From an uncultured Flavobacterium sp. (lineage in GTDB: Bacteria; Bacteroidota; Bacteroidia; Flavobacteriales; Flavobacteriaceae): a stretch of 64,000 nt of DNA. The translations under genes and the position numbers were made by a program. Location: contig CAKUAD010000001.1 of assembly GCA_934636265.1 (NCBI GenBank), positions 100,543-164,542 on the forward strand, read 5' to 3'. The first letter of the stretch is position 1. The number at the start of each line of letters is the position of its first letter. Positions 33,175-42,872 of this stretch are shown one piece after another. The notes below the pieces were generated by a model. The model searched no databases. It was not told where the DNA came from and saw nothing but the letters and a program-made list of their open reading frames with translations.

Positions 33175-34467
33175 TTACGGACGTTCAAAAACCAAAACCT
33201 GTTGCTTTTTAAGTCGTGCTGAAAGCCATTGCCGTAGCTTGGTGGTGTCGTCCCTGGACAGCGCTGTCTTGCCGGCGTATATCGCCACGGTTGCACTGGT
33301 TTGCTGCCCGGCGACATTGAACTTGTGGTCGGACAGGGAAAGATCGGTGAGGCCGGGAAACAGGATTTTGGCTTCGGTTAAAAGTTCGCTGTTTGGATAT
33401 TGGCTTCCGGCAATTTGCTTTTGCAGCCGTGCGATCAGCAAGTCCTTTTCATTGAGCATCTGGCGTTCATTCTTTAACTGCGACAAAATAGCCTCCTTGA
33501 TGTCGGTGGTGTCCTGACGGATCAGCAACTTGGTGCCCCGCAGGTTGTAAAGCGGCAATTTTTCATTGATCTGGGCAATCTCCTCACGCGAGAATCGCTT
33601 AGACAACAAAGCCAGTTCGAGCACGCCCTGTTCACCGGTAAAGCGCGTTTTTTTGTAGACGATGGTCTGGCCTTTGTCGGTGAACTCGTTGGCCAGAAAG
33701 CGCTCAATACGCTGTTCAAACTTGCGTTCCTCAAAAAGCCTGTAGGCAAAATACACACTGGGCATCAGCATCGCAAAGATAAGGAACGTGACCACGTAGG
33801 TAATCTGTCGTTCGCGACGTTTGTCCTTCCTTACCAGTCGGGGATATTCCAAAAGTTTTACGATGGCAAAAGTGGCGACGCAGATAAAGACGCAGTTAAT
33901 GGTGTACAGATACATTGCGCCGGCAAAGAACTTAAGGTTCCCGATGGCCAGTCCGTATCCGGCCGTACAAAGTGGAGGCATGAGCGCCGTGGCAATGGCG
34001 ACACCGGGAATAGGATTGCCTTTTTCCTTTCGGGTGATAGCGATCACACCCACCAACCCGCCAAAAAATGCAATCAGCACATCGTAAATATTGGGTGAGG
34101 TACGCGCCAAAAGTTCGGATTGCGTTTCCTTAAACGGACTCAGGAAAAAGTACAGCGTCGATACCACCAAACTCACCAGTGTGGCATTGGCCAGGTTCTT
34201 AAGCGACTTTTTAAGCAGTTCAAAATTGTAGGTTCCCAGCGCAAATCCGGCACCCATAATCGGGCCCATGAGCGGCGAAATCAACATCGCGCCAATAATG
34301 ACCGCCGTCGAGTTTACATTGAGTCCAATCGACGCGACGACAATCGCACAGGCCAGGATCCAAAGGTTGGCGCCGCGAAATGAGATGTTGGCCGTTACGT
34401 TTTCAAGTACCGTCGCCTTGTCGTCCTCTCCGTTGGAAAGGTTAAAAAAATCCAGAAGTTTGTTCAT
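33175..34467 (-). CDS. DUF389 (TIGR00341) family membrane protein
   Basis: 430 aa. The N-terminal half is the DUF389 membrane domain of about six helices, with the motif NSTAVIIGAMLISPLMGPIMGAGFALG at ~52-78 and GVAIATALMPPLCTAGYGLAIG at ~170-195. The C-terminal ~200 residues are a soluble periplasmic or cytoplasmic domain with alternating strands and helices. Role unproven; transport or envelope stress is sometimes proposed. Only eight bases separate it from relA/spoT upstream, so the two are co-transcribed. Confidence 0.9.
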   Translation of the reverse strand: MNKLLDFFNLSNGEDDKATVLENVTANISFRGANLWILACAIVVASIGLNVNSTAVIIGAMLISPLMGPIMGAGFALGTYNFELLKKSLKNLANATLVSLVVSTLYFFLSPFKETQSELLARTSPNIYDVLIAFFGGLVGVIAITRKEKGNPIPGVAIATALMPPLCTAGYGLAIGNLKFFAGAMYLYTINCVFICVATFAIVKLLEYPRLVRKDKRRERQITYVVTFLIFAMLMPSVYFAYRLFEERKFEQRIERFLANEFTDKGQTIVYKKTRFTGEQGVLELALLSKRFSREEIAQINEKLPLYNLRGTKLLIRQDTTDIKEAILSQLKNERQMLNEKDLLIARLQKQIAGSQYPNSELLTEAKILFPGLTDLSLSDHKFNVAGQQTSATVAIYAGKTALSRDDTTKLRQWLSARLKKQQVLVFERP

Positions 34468-34475
34468 GCAGGGTT

Positions 34476-36701
34476 TCAGTTTTTGTAAACACGGGTCACT
34501 TTGTCAACACCGTCAATCTTTTTGATGTTGTCAATCAGTTTCTTTAAGATCGTATTGTTAGGAACGATTACCGCCACCTGGCCGTTAAAGACACCCGCCT
34601 CGCCGCTAAGGGAAATGCTTTGGATGTTTACGTGCATGTTGTTGGATATCACCTTGGTGAGCTTGTTGGTCAGGCCAAGGGTATCCATTCCCGTAATTTT
34701 GAGTACGGCCTTGAATTCCTGTTGCGACGAATCAATCCATTTGGCCTGAATGATTCGGTAGGCATAATTGGATTGCAGGCTGATGGCATTCGGACAATCG
34801 CGTTTGTGCACCTTGATGCCCTCGTTCACGGTGACAAAACCAAACACGTCGTCGCCCGGAATCGGACTGCAGCAAGGCGATAGCGTATAATCCAGCTTGT
34901 CCTGCTCGGGGCCAAAGACCAACAGGTCGTAATTGGCCGAGAGCAGTTGTTTGTTGATGTCCTGATCGGCCGTTTGGTGCGGGCGCTTGATGGTCTTTTT
35001 AAAGAAGTTGATAAAGGTATTGCTGCGCTGGGCGACAAAATCCTTGAGTTGCTGGTTCTCGATGGCCCCGATGCCCGCGCGGTAATAAAGGTCAAGGCTG
35101 GTGCGCAGTTTAAAATAGTTGACCATTTCGTTAACTACCGATTCGCTCATGTTCAGCTTGAGGTGTCGGAGTTTGCGCGTGAGGACTTCCTTACCGGTTT
35201 CGGCAATTTTCTTGGTATCCTCGTTAAGGACACTCCTAATCTTGTTCTTGGCGCGTGAGGTTGTCACATAATCCAGCCAGTTCACCGACGGTTTTTGGTT
35301 GGGCGATGTGATGATTTCCACCTGGTCGCCGCTTTTAAGTTCATGGTTAAGCTGAACGAGTTTGCCGTTTACCTTGGTTCCCAGGGTCCGGATGCCAATT
35401 TCCGAGTGGATCGCGAAAGCAAAGTCGAGTGAGGTGGCGCCTTTTGGCAGCGATTTGATGTCACCCTTTGGCGTAAAGACAAAAATTTCTTTGGCGTACA
35501 GGTTCATCTTGAAATCCTGTACAAAGTCGACGGCGTTCACCTCCGAACTCTCCAGGGCTTCCCTAAGCAGATTTAGCCAAACGTCCAGTCCGCTCTCCTC
35601 GGTTGCGCCTTGCTTGTATTTGTAGTGGGCGGCATAGCCTTTCTCGGCAATTTCGTCCATGCGTTCGCTCCGTACCTGAATCTCCACCCAGCGTCCCTTG
35701 GGGCCCATTACGGTGATGTGCAGGGCCTCATAGCCGGTTGATTTGGGCGATGAGATCCAGTCGCGCAGCCTGCTCGGGCTTGGCCTGTAATGGTCGGTAA
35801 CGATCGAATAGATTTTCCAGGCGATGAATTTCTCGTCGTGCGGACGCGATTTGTACACAATCCGCAGCGCAAACTTGTCGTAAACCTCGTCAAAGCTTAC
35901 GTTTTGCACCCGCATTTTCCGGCGGATGGAGTAAATGGATTTTGGACGGCCCTTGATGGTGTATTCAATGCCTTCCTCGTCGAGCGACTTTTTAAGCACA
36001 TCCGACACTTCCTTGATGTAGGCGTCCTGTTGCTCCTTGGTTTCCTTGATTTTACCTACGATGTCGCGGTAAACTTCCGGTTCAGTATATTTTAGTCCAA
36101 GGTCTTCAAGTTCGGTCTTGATGTTATACAAACCCAGTCGGTGTGCCAGCGGAGCGTAAATGTACAGCGTCTCGGAGGCAATCTTTACCTGTTTGTGCTC
36201 CGGCATCGACTCCATGGTCTGCATGTTGTGCAATCGGTCGGCAATCTTAATCAGGATCACGCGTACATCGTCGTTCAGGGTGAGTAACATCTTCCTGAAA
36301 TTCTCGGCCTGCATCGAGATGTTCATGTCCTTTTTAACCTGCGCAATCTTGGTAAGCCCTTCTACGATTTGCGCCACCTTTGGGTTAAATTCCCGTTCGA
36401 TGTCCTCGACCGTGTAATGCGTATCCTCGACCACATCGTGCATCAGCGCAGCCGCGATGGCCGTGGCGCCAAGCCCAATTTGCGAGGCAACGATCTTGGC
36501 AACGGCAATAGGGTGAAAAATGTAGGCTTCGCCCGATTTGCGACGCATGTCCTTGTGCGCGTCAACGGCCAAGTCAAATGCCTTTCGGATGAGTTTTTTG
36601 TCGTCATCGCTTAGCGTTTGATAGCTGATGCGCAACAGTTCCTTGTACTCCTGCGCAATGGCCTTATTCTCTTTTTCGATGAATTCGTCGGTCAGTTCCA
36701 T
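34476..36701 (-). CDS. RelA/SpoT bifunctional (p)ppGpp synthetase/hydrolase
   Basis: 741-aa stringent-response enzyme that makes and degrades (p)ppGpp. Order: HD hydrolase domain (~50-200; FHPIAVAKIVA, AALMHDVVEDT), synthetase domain (~240-360; GRPKSIYSIRRKM and EVQVRS-type IQVRSERMDE), TGS domain (~400-460; EIFVFTPKGDIKSLPKGATSLDFAFAIH), zinc-finger-like region (TLSPCCSPIPGDDVFGFVT) and a C-terminal ACT domain (~665-741). Both catalytic halves look intact, so it fits the Rel/SpoT type. Cytosolic. Upstream lies a five-unit heptamer repeat. Confidence 0.97.
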   Translation of the reverse strand: MELTDEFIEKENKAIAQEYKELLRISYQTLSDDDKKLIRKAFDLAVDAHKDMRRKSGEAYIFHPIAVAKIVASQIGLGATAIAAALMHDVVEDTHYTVEDIEREFNPKVAQIVEGLTKIAQVKKDMNISMQAENFRKMLLTLNDDVRVILIKIADRLHNMQTMESMPEHKQVKIASETLYIYAPLAHRLGLYNIKTELEDLGLKYTEPEVYRDIVGKIKETKEQQDAYIKEVSDVLKKSLDEEGIEYTIKGRPKSIYSIRRKMRVQNVSFDEVYDKFALRIVYKSRPHDEKFIAWKIYSIVTDHYRPSPSRLRDWISSPKSTGYEALHITVMGPKGRWVEIQVRSERMDEIAEKGYAAHYKYKQGATEESGLDVWLNLLREALESSEVNAVDFVQDFKMNLYAKEIFVFTPKGDIKSLPKGATSLDFAFAIHSEIGIRTLGTKVNGKLVQLNHELKSGDQVEIITSPNQKPSVNWLDYVTTSRAKNKIRSVLNEDTKKIAETGKEVLTRKLRHLKLNMSESVVNEMVNYFKLRTSLDLYYRAGIGAIENQQLKDFVAQRSNTFINFFKKTIKRPHQTADQDINKQLLSANYDLLVFGPEQDKLDYTLSPCCSPIPGDDVFGFVTVNEGIKVHKRDCPNAISLQSNYAYRIIQAKWIDSSQQEFKAVLKITGMDTLGLTNKLTKVISNNMHVNIQSISLSGEAGVFNGQVAVIVPNNTILKKLIDNIKKIDGVDKVTRVYKN

Positions 36702-36725
36702 GATGGACTAAATATACGTAGAGAA

Positions 36726-36760
36726 TTGACAATGGACAATTGATAATTGACAATTGATAG
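36726..36760. repeat. Heptanucleotide repeat (five units) upstream of relA/spoT
   Basis: TTGACAA, TGGACAA, TTGATAA, TTGACAA and TTGATAG in perfect 7-bp register, within the short gap between relA/spoT and the serine hydrolase gene. Confidence 0.75.
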
Positions 36761-36855
36761 TTATGATGGACAACAAATAAAATTTAGTTTGTTGTTCCTT
36801 GAAAAAGGCGAGACAAGTTTCATGTTTCCGGGCGGTTGATGCTATGGCCCAAATG

Positions 36856-38385
36856 CTATCGAACACGCTTAAAATCAAGGTCGTGGAAATCGTAACTAAA
36901 ATCAGTCAGCGGTGAGATGGCTTTCATCGTAAATCCCTCAAGCGTCCCATCGGCTGAAAAATTAGCAAAAAGATGCGCATCGGCGTCAAAACTTCGGTTG
37001 TCCCATTTAACCACATAATGGTTGGTATCGTACAAAAACAATTCGCCTTTTAGTGCCGGTGAACGCTTTGACCGGAATCGGAATTTGCCCTTTTGCTCAA
37101 AAATCTCCACTTCGCCAAACCAATTGTCGGCATACGTACCCAACATGGCGCGTCCTGGTTTTTTTCCTTGTTTCAGGTTTTTGTCGACGGTTTGCCATAC
37201 CTCGGACACAATTTTTCCGGCGTCATCTTCCTTTGACTTGCGGTCGGCGCTCAGCGTCACCACATGGTCAGGATTGGTGAGCCCAAGGTAACGGTCTTTG
37301 ATGGTATTGGAGATCGCGTTGAAAGCCGCGCCTGATTGCTGGTTGGTGAGCACAATGATTCCCAGCTTGATTTCAGGAATCATGATCACTTGGGTGACGA
37401 TGCCCTCCAGTCCGCCGGTATGCGAAACCTGAAGGTAACTGTTGATGTCGTTGAGCTGCCAGCCCAGTCCGTACGTGCGGAAGTTGGTTTTGTAAGGCGC
37501 CGTCGAACGCAACGGCATCACGGTCTGCGGTGTCCACATCTCGGCGTGTTGCTTTGCCGAAAAGAGTTCGCCACCGGAATATTTCCCCTGATCGAGTTGG
37601 GTCATCACCCATTTTGACAAATCATTTACACTGGCGTACAAACCGGCCGCAGCATCCATAATCGGGTTGGTGTACCGCGGAATCACCTTGAGTTTGCCCA
37701 TCGTCGGTACGTGCGGAACCACGGTGTTGGAAGAATCCTTTATCCGTTTCCACGAGGCTACGCTCCGGGTCATGCCCACGGGCTTCATCAGGTTTTGCTC
37801 GACATAATCGGCCCACGAAACTCCGGTAACGCGTGCCACAACTTCGCCGGCAATCACGTACAGCAGGTTGTCATAATCGTATTTGGCCCTGAATCCGGAA
37901 ACGGGTTTCAAATGGCGGATATTAGCCACGACATCGGCAGGGGTAAAGTTGTGTCCGTCAGGCCAGATCATCAAATCGCCTGCGCCCAGACCAAGCCCGC
38001 TGCGGTGACACAAAAGGTCGCGGATGGTAAACTCGGCCGACACGTAGTCGTTGTACATGGCAAACTCCGGCAGGTGTTGCCGCACTTTGTCGTCCCATTT
38101 GATTTTGCCCTGATCGACGAGTTGCGCCAATGCGGCCGCGGTAAAAGCCTTGCTGTTTGACGCGATCCCAAAAAGGGTGTTGGCATCGGTTTTTTGCCCG
38201 GTGTTGATATTGGTGACGCCATAACCCTTGGCGAGCACCACCCGGCCGTCTTTAACGATACCAACGGCGATACCGGGAACGTTAAAGGTTTTCATCGTCC
38301 GGGCCACAACATCGTCAAGTTCAGTTTCAGAAATCTGCGAATGGCAAAACGCAGTGGTCAACAATAGTAAAAACAATGATTTCAT
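36856..38385 (-). CDS. Serine hydrolase, class C beta-lactamase/penicillin-binding fold, exported
   Basis: 509 aa from the ATG at 38385. Signal peptide (MKSLFLLLLTTAFCHSQ), then a beta-lactamase class C-like domain: SxxK at Ser76-Asn-Ser-Lys79 (IASNSKAFTA), YxN-type YDYDN, and the third box SHTGGLEG. The C-terminal ~120 residues form a DUF3471-like beta domain. Such proteins are D-aminopeptidases, esterases or peptidases acting on cell-wall pieces; antibiotic hydrolysis is not implied. The upstream 23 residues of the open frame are not signal-like and were excluded. Confidence 0.9.
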   Translation of the reverse strand: MKSLFLLLLTTAFCHSQISETELDDVVARTMKTFNVPGIAVGIVKDGRVVLAKGYGVTNINTGQKTDANTLFGIASNSKAFTAAALAQLVDQGKIKWDDKVRQHLPEFAMYNDYVSAEFTIRDLLCHRSGLGLGAGDLMIWPDGHNFTPADVVANIRHLKPVSGFRAKYDYDNLLYVIAGEVVARVTGVSWADYVEQNLMKPVGMTRSVASWKRIKDSSNTVVPHVPTMGKLKVIPRYTNPIMDAAAGLYASVNDLSKWVMTQLDQGKYSGGELFSAKQHAEMWTPQTVMPLRSTAPYKTNFRTYGLGWQLNDINSYLQVSHTGGLEGIVTQVIMIPEIKLGIIVLTNQQSGAAFNAISNTIKDRYLGLTNPDHVVTLSADRKSKEDDAGKIVSEVWQTVDKNLKQGKKPGRAMLGTYADNWFGEVEIFEQKGKFRFRSKRSPALKGELFLYDTNHYVVKWDNRSFDADAHLFANFSADGTLEGFTMKAISPLTDFSYDFHDLDFKRVR

Positions 38386-38395
38386 GGTGTTTTGT

Positions 38396-39178
38396 TTAGG
38401 TATTTCGCTGTCGGACAGCTTCAAATAGCAGTACGGCGGCCGCCACCGACACATTCATCGAGTCAATTTCGCCGCGCATTGGTATCAGGATGTTTTGCCT
38501 TGCCGCTTTTCGCCAAGGAGTTGTAAGCCCGGTAGCTTCGGTACCGACCGCAATGGCACAGGCCTGCTTAAAATCCTGGGCGGTGTATGGCTTTGAATCC
38601 TGCAGGCAGGCTGAAAACAACGCAATGTTTCGCGCTTTTAGGAATTCAAGGATTTGGGCCGTGGTACCTGTTGCGGTTTGCGTGGTAAAAAGGGCGCCCA
38701 CGCTTGAGCGAATGATGTTTGGGTTGTACAGATCAGATTTAGGGTCGGCAATAATGACTGCGTCAATTCCCGCAGCATCGGCCGTACGGAGCAGCGCGCC
38801 TATATTGCCCGGTTTTTCAGGTGATTCGGCAATCAGTATCAGCGGATTTTCGGGCAGATTCAAATCTTCCAAAGCGGTTGGACGCGTCCCGGCAACGGCC
38901 AGAATGCCTTCGGTCGAATCGCGATACGCCAGTTTTTCATACACCTCGCGTGAAATTTCGATCAACTCGGCCTGCAATGGATTCAGTATCGGTCCATCGC
39001 CATAAATATCCCGCGCTACCAAAATGGTTTGAAGGCCAAATCCGCCTTTGACCGCCAGTTCGATCTCGCGCTTTCCTTCAATTAAAAAAGTACCGGTCTC
39101 GCGACGTGCCTTGGCCTTATCTTGCAATTGAACAAGCTGTTTGACAAACGGGTTTTGGATGGAGGTGATTTGCTTCAT
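38396..39178 (-). CDS. RNA methyltransferase, SpoU/TrmH family
   Basis: 260 aa from the ATG at 39178. N-terminal substrate-binding domain (ITSIQNPFVKQLVQLQDKAKARRETGTFLIEG). C-terminal SPOUT knot: LIAESPEKPGNIGALLRTADAAG (motif 1), AIAVGTEATGLTTPW (motif 2), and IPMRGEIDSMNVSVAAAVLLFE (motif 3). It uses S-adenosylmethionine to 2'-O-methylate rRNA or tRNA; the target nucleotide is not deducible. The frame opens 42 codons earlier, but a TACCTTTG box five bases before the ATG at 39178 fixes the start. Confidence 0.94.
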   Translation of the reverse strand: MKQITSIQNPFVKQLVQLQDKAKARRETGTFLIEGKREIELAVKGGFGLQTILVARDIYGDGPILNPLQAELIEISREVYEKLAYRDSTEGILAVAGTRPTALEDLNLPENPLILIAESPEKPGNIGALLRTADAAGIDAVIIADPKSDLYNPNIIRSSVGALFTTQTATGTTAQILEFLKARNIALFSACLQDSKPYTAQDFKQACAIAVGTEATGLTTPWRKAARQNILIPMRGEIDSMNVSVAAAVLLFEAVRQRNT

Positions 39179-39183
39179 TGCGT

Positions 39184-39191
39184 CAAAGGTA
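39184..39191 (-). promoter_or_regulatory. -7 promoter box of the SpoU methyltransferase gene
   Basis: TACCTTTG on the minus strand, exact TAnnTTTG, with five bases before the ATG at 39178. A leaderless transcript is predicted. Confidence 0.65.
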
Positions 39192-39330
39192 AGAAAAGGT
39201 GTCGGGTGGGGAAAGTGACAGGGAGGGGGTGTGGAATAGTTAAGTCGCGGTTTGGGATGTATCGGCGCTGTTTTTATGACTGCCGGGGAACTTAGGAACT
39301 GCAAAACGACAATCCGAGATCGGTATAAAT

Positions 39331-39887
39331 TTACAGATTTTCCGTACCCAAGGTATCAATTTTTTTTGTAGGTTGTCCCTGAGCGGGAAGGGGGAACGCG
39401 GTATGCCCCGCGGATACAAAAATTCCACGACAATCCGCGGCAGATTTTCTGTAGCGTTTGTTAAAAGTTGGGTTCCTCAACCACCACAAGCTCATCCGGC
39501 AACCGGGAACAACCTGCGCTTTATCGCTTACCGCTTTACATTTACAGATTTTCCGTACCCAAGGTATCAATTTTTTTTGTAGGTTGTCCCTGAGCGGGAA
39601 GGGGGAACGCGGTATGCCCCGCGGATACAAAAATTCCACGACAATCCGCGGCAGATTTTCTGTAGCGTTTGTTAAAAGTTGGGTTCCTCAACCACCACAA
39701 GCTCATCCGGCAACCGGGAACAACCTGCGCTTTATCGCTTACCGCTTTACATTTACAGATTTTCCGTACCCAAGGTATCAATTTTTTTTGTAGGTTGTCC
39801 CTGAGCGGGAAGGGGGAACGCGGTATGCCCCGCGGATACAAAAATTCCACGACAATCCGCGGCAGATTTTCTGTATCGTTTGTTAAA
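39331..39887. repeat. 211-bp tandem repeat, 2.6 copies
   Basis: Copies at 39331-39541, 39542-39752 and a partial 39753-39887; essentially identical (one difference in the last copy near 39876). Each unit starts TTTACAGATTTTCCGTACCC, contains a GCGG/CCGC inverted repeat and a GGTTGT...ACAACC pair of ends. The unit length is not a multiple of three, so frames seen here on both strands are by-products. It fills the 810-bp gap between the methyltransferase and TRIC genes. Confidence 0.97.
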
Positions 39888-39976
39888 CCTGCCATTCGTC
39901 AACCCTCAACCCATAATTCGCTCGCTGGGCATGGGAATCGAGTAACCGCCAACGAAGATCTTTTTCCATTATCTCG

Positions 39977-39984
39977 TACCTTTG
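39977..39984 (+). promoter_or_regulatory. -7 promoter box of the TRIC-family gene
   Basis: TACCTTTG, exact TAnnTTTG, four bases before the ATG at 39989. A leaderless transcript is predicted. Confidence 0.65.
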
Positions 39985-39988
39985 CCTT

Positions 39989-40594
39989 ATGTCCATTTTT
40001 TACATCATCGAAATTCTGGGGACCGTGGCATTTGCAATTTCGGGCGCGCTTACGGCGATGAGCAAAAGACTAGATCCGTTTGGGGTTTTTATCATCACTT
40101 TTGTCACCGCAGTGGGTGGCGGGACTTTGCGCGACATCATGATCGGACAAACCCCGGTGTGGTGGATGACGCGCCTTGACATTGTGCTGGTGGTTTGCAT
40201 CGGGTACGTACTGTCGGTAATCTTCCGCAAAAAGTTGGACAAACTCAGGATATCCCTGTTTTTGTTTGATACGATCGGGCTAGGGGTGTTTACCCTGTTT
40301 GGCTTGCAAAAAGGAATTGAGTTTGGGCTTCATCCCGTAATCTGTATTGCCCTTGGTACGATGACGGCTACTTTTGGCGGGGTGATCCGTGATATACTGT
40401 GCAATGAAATTCCCGTCATATTCCGCAAACAGATATATGCGACGGTGTGCATCCTGGGCGGCGTTCTGTTTTTTATCCTCCAAAAACTAAACCTTCACGA
40501 TGATGCGGTTTATTTGCTTACCTCTGTTTTTATTATTTCGCTGCGGTTGATTGCCGTTGAACGCAGGTGGCGATTGAAGCCGCTGGGCAGGTAA
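39989..40594 (+). CDS. Trimeric intracellular cation channel (TRIC/UPF0126) family protein
   Basis: 201 aa with seven predicted membrane helices built as two related halves. Each half has a Gly-rich motif: VTAVGGGTLRDIMIG (~40-54) and TATFGGVIRDILCNEIP (~125-141). These GGxxRD loops bend the helices around the ion pathway in bacterial TRIC channels, which conduct K+/Na+ as trimers. Also known as YadS/YicG-like. Standard length, single gene. Confidence 0.94.
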   Translation: MSIFYIIEILGTVAFAISGALTAMSKRLDPFGVFIITFVTAVGGGTLRDIMIGQTPVWWMTRLDIVLVVCIGYVLSVIFRKKLDKLRISLFLFDTIGLGVFTLFGLQKGIEFGLHPVICIALGTMTATFGGVIRDILCNEIPVIFRKQIYATVCILGGVLFFILQKLNLHDDAVYLLTSVFIISLRLIAVERRWRLKPLGR

Positions 40595-40979
40595 AGGTTT
40601 ACATTTTAGGATGATTTTCTGCAGATGAGATGAGGGGGAGATGCGTAGATTTGTGGGAGGCGGGTGGGGGCCGCGTCCAAAGTTTTCAAAAACGGCTTTA
40701 ATTTCGGATTTGTTTAATGAACACAAAACTCCGCCCGATACTTTCCCTTGCACTGAACGCTCCGGATTAACACCTTAATCCAATGCTATCGGCTTGGAAT
40801 TTGAATGACACGCCATTCCATTACTATCGCTCAATAAAAAAACGGACGACTTAACTTTCTTTCGTGAATCCAGGGTCGGCATGACCGTCTAAGCCTTAAA
40901 GGATAATTAGAAAACTAACTGGTCCCGCAGCGAAAAAATTAAATGTTTCCGGGGGATCCGTCATCAAAAAAATCAGGAG
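40595..40979. other. Intergenic gap, nothing recognised
   Basis: 385 bp between two convergent genes. No gene, strong terminator hairpin or repeat of note was identified. Confidence 0.5.
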
Positions 40980-42770
40980 TTAACCCCGGCTTAAAAACAA
41001 CCAACCGGTTAGCGGCTCGGGGTAATCCGGGTCGTGAAGGTCAATGACATAATAATAAGTGCCTGACGGAACCTGGTTCCCGTTCCAGAGAATGCCTTTT
41101 GTCGCCGTGCCGTCCCATTCGGGCGAATCCTGATTGCCTTCCCAGACTTCCATTCCCCACCGGTTAAAAATCTTAAGGTCGAAACGCGGAAAAATCCCGT
41201 ACAAGCCGTCAATGTGGAAACTGTCATTGGTGCCGTCGAGGTTTGGCGAGACATAATTGTAAACAATGGGCGGGCAATTACGCACCGTCAAAGGGAAGCT
41301 CGCAGTCGATACACAACCCAAAGCGTCCTCAACCCTTATATAGATCGTGGCGGGTGTTGTGGTTTGATACGCCGAAACATCCACAATGGGAGCTGTTCCT
41401 GAAACTGCATTCTCAGGCGAATCATAAAAAGTAACCGATGCCGATTCGTCGCCGGTAGCAAGGTCGGCGTAGTTTGAAAAGTCAAAAATGCCGACACCAC
41501 CGCCCAAATTGCAGGCTTTGAGTTCCGGCAACGGGTTGATGGCCGGCGGAATCAGCAGTGAAACCTCCAGTGCATCCGTGTTGTTGTCTTCACGGATTTC
41601 AGTGACGATTCCCTCGCCGTTCCCGGTGTCATCTACCACGATCTGCAGTTCAAAATCATCGGGAATCCCCTCCGGAAGTACAAAACTCACCGAGTCTGAA
41701 GCACTCGCGCCAATTGGAATCGGCGCCAGCGTCTCGGTGTACTGAACAAAAATCCCATCGGCATAAATCGAAATCGGCGTTCCGGAAGGCAGCACATCGG
41801 TTGCATTAAGATTGCTAACGGTAAAACTCACCGTCACCGTGCGCGAATCGCACAAAAGCCCGATAGCGCCAACCGCCACCGAGGCATCGGGTAATTGGCT
41901 GTTCAGTTTGGTCACCACAGTATTGACCATCACCATGTCCCAGTTCGATGTGATTTTTATCAGTGCCGATGTGTCGCCAATCCCGATCAGATCCTCAATA
42001 TCATAAACGTCGAGGTCCATATTGTACAAATTGGTCGCGCCGGTAAATGAGTTCGTTCCGTTAAACGCATTGGTCTGTGGATTTAGCGGATTTGACAGTG
42101 TAGTGTCATTGATAATCAGCGATTCGTCCAACGCCAGATCAACGTCGCCTTCCCACGCAAGGAACGCTATTTTAGCGCCGTCGTTATCAATGACGTTAAG
42201 GCTGTTCAGGGAGATGTTGATCTCACTCGGCACCGCCTGCAATCCGTCGTAAACATTAAGCTGGTTCAGCGGAAGCGAATCATTCTCATAAACGATCAGA
42301 ATCGCCCAACCCGCAAAGTTTGTCCGGTTCTGGAAATGCGATGCGAAAAAAGCCGTGACATCCAAATCCGAGACGGTATAGGTTCCGTTTCCCTGCGATT
42401 GCACAAGCTGGGTCACATCCGCGAAAGCGCTGAAATAATCCAATGTCAGGTTAAACGTGGTGCGCTGGAAGGCAAAGGTGCGCGTGGCCAAAATGGTCTC
42501 GCCGTTGAGTGTGACGTCAAAATCGCCAGTGCCCGAGCCGGCCCAGTACAAATACGCCGCAACAATTGTATCGTCAGGATTCAGTGATAGCGAAGCCGAT
42601 GATTCGGTCAGGATGGTTGGCGTTTCCATAAAGGAATTCTCCTGAGGATTCAGCGTATTTCCAGCAAAAGTGAAGTCATACCGGCCGTTGAGTTGGGTAA
42701 AAAGCGCAACGTCCTGCCCGTAAAAACCGGTGGAGATCAGCAAAAAAAGAAGGAGCAGGCTTTTTTTCAT
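40980..42770 (-). CDS. T9SS type B sorting-domain (gliding motility-associated C-terminal) protein
   Basis: 596 aa from the ATG at 42770. Signal peptide (MKKSLLLLFLLISTGFYGQ); a long all-beta ectodomain (~20-500) with a CARDB-like stretch (VGAIGLLCDSRTVTVSFTVSNLNATDVLPSGT); and at ~510-596 the CHU_C/type B sorting domain (NYVSPNLDGTNDSFHIDGL, LKIFNRWGMEVWEG, GNQVPSGTYYYVIDL). This domain directs export by the type IX system and attachment to the cell surface. Likely a surface adhesin or scaffold; ligand unknown. The frame opens 12 codons earlier, without a signal-like start. Confidence 0.93.
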   Translation of the reverse strand: MKKSLLLLFLLISTGFYGQDVALFTQLNGRYDFTFAGNTLNPQENSFMETPTILTESSASLSLNPDDTIVAAYLYWAGSGTGDFDVTLNGETILATRTFAFQRTTFNLTLDYFSAFADVTQLVQSQGNGTYTVSDLDVTAFFASHFQNRTNFAGWAILIVYENDSLPLNQLNVYDGLQAVPSEINISLNSLNVIDNDGAKIAFLAWEGDVDLALDESLIINDTTLSNPLNPQTNAFNGTNSFTGATNLYNMDLDVYDIEDLIGIGDTSALIKITSNWDMVMVNTVVTKLNSQLPDASVAVGAIGLLCDSRTVTVSFTVSNLNATDVLPSGTPISIYADGIFVQYTETLAPIPIGASASDSVSFVLPEGIPDDFELQIVVDDTGNGEGIVTEIREDNNTDALEVSLLIPPAINPLPELKACNLGGGVGIFDFSNYADLATGDESASVTFYDSPENAVSGTAPIVDVSAYQTTTPATIYIRVEDALGCVSTASFPLTVRNCPPIVYNYVSPNLDGTNDSFHIDGLYGIFPRFDLKIFNRWGMEVWEGNQDSPEWDGTATKGILWNGNQVPSGTYYYVIDLHDPDYPEPLTGWLFLSRG

Positions 42771-42872
42771 GGACCGGGTCGAGCGGTTGATGTGGCCAAC
42801 CGGCAAATTTCAATCGCCTAAAATTAGCCAATTCACCATAAAAATCAGTAATTTTCGCACATATTACACGAT

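Noticed and set aside
39240..40061. Overlapping frames of 62-130 codons on both strands
   Set aside because: They are by-products of the 211-bp repeat; the unit length shifts frame between copies and no family resemblance is seen.
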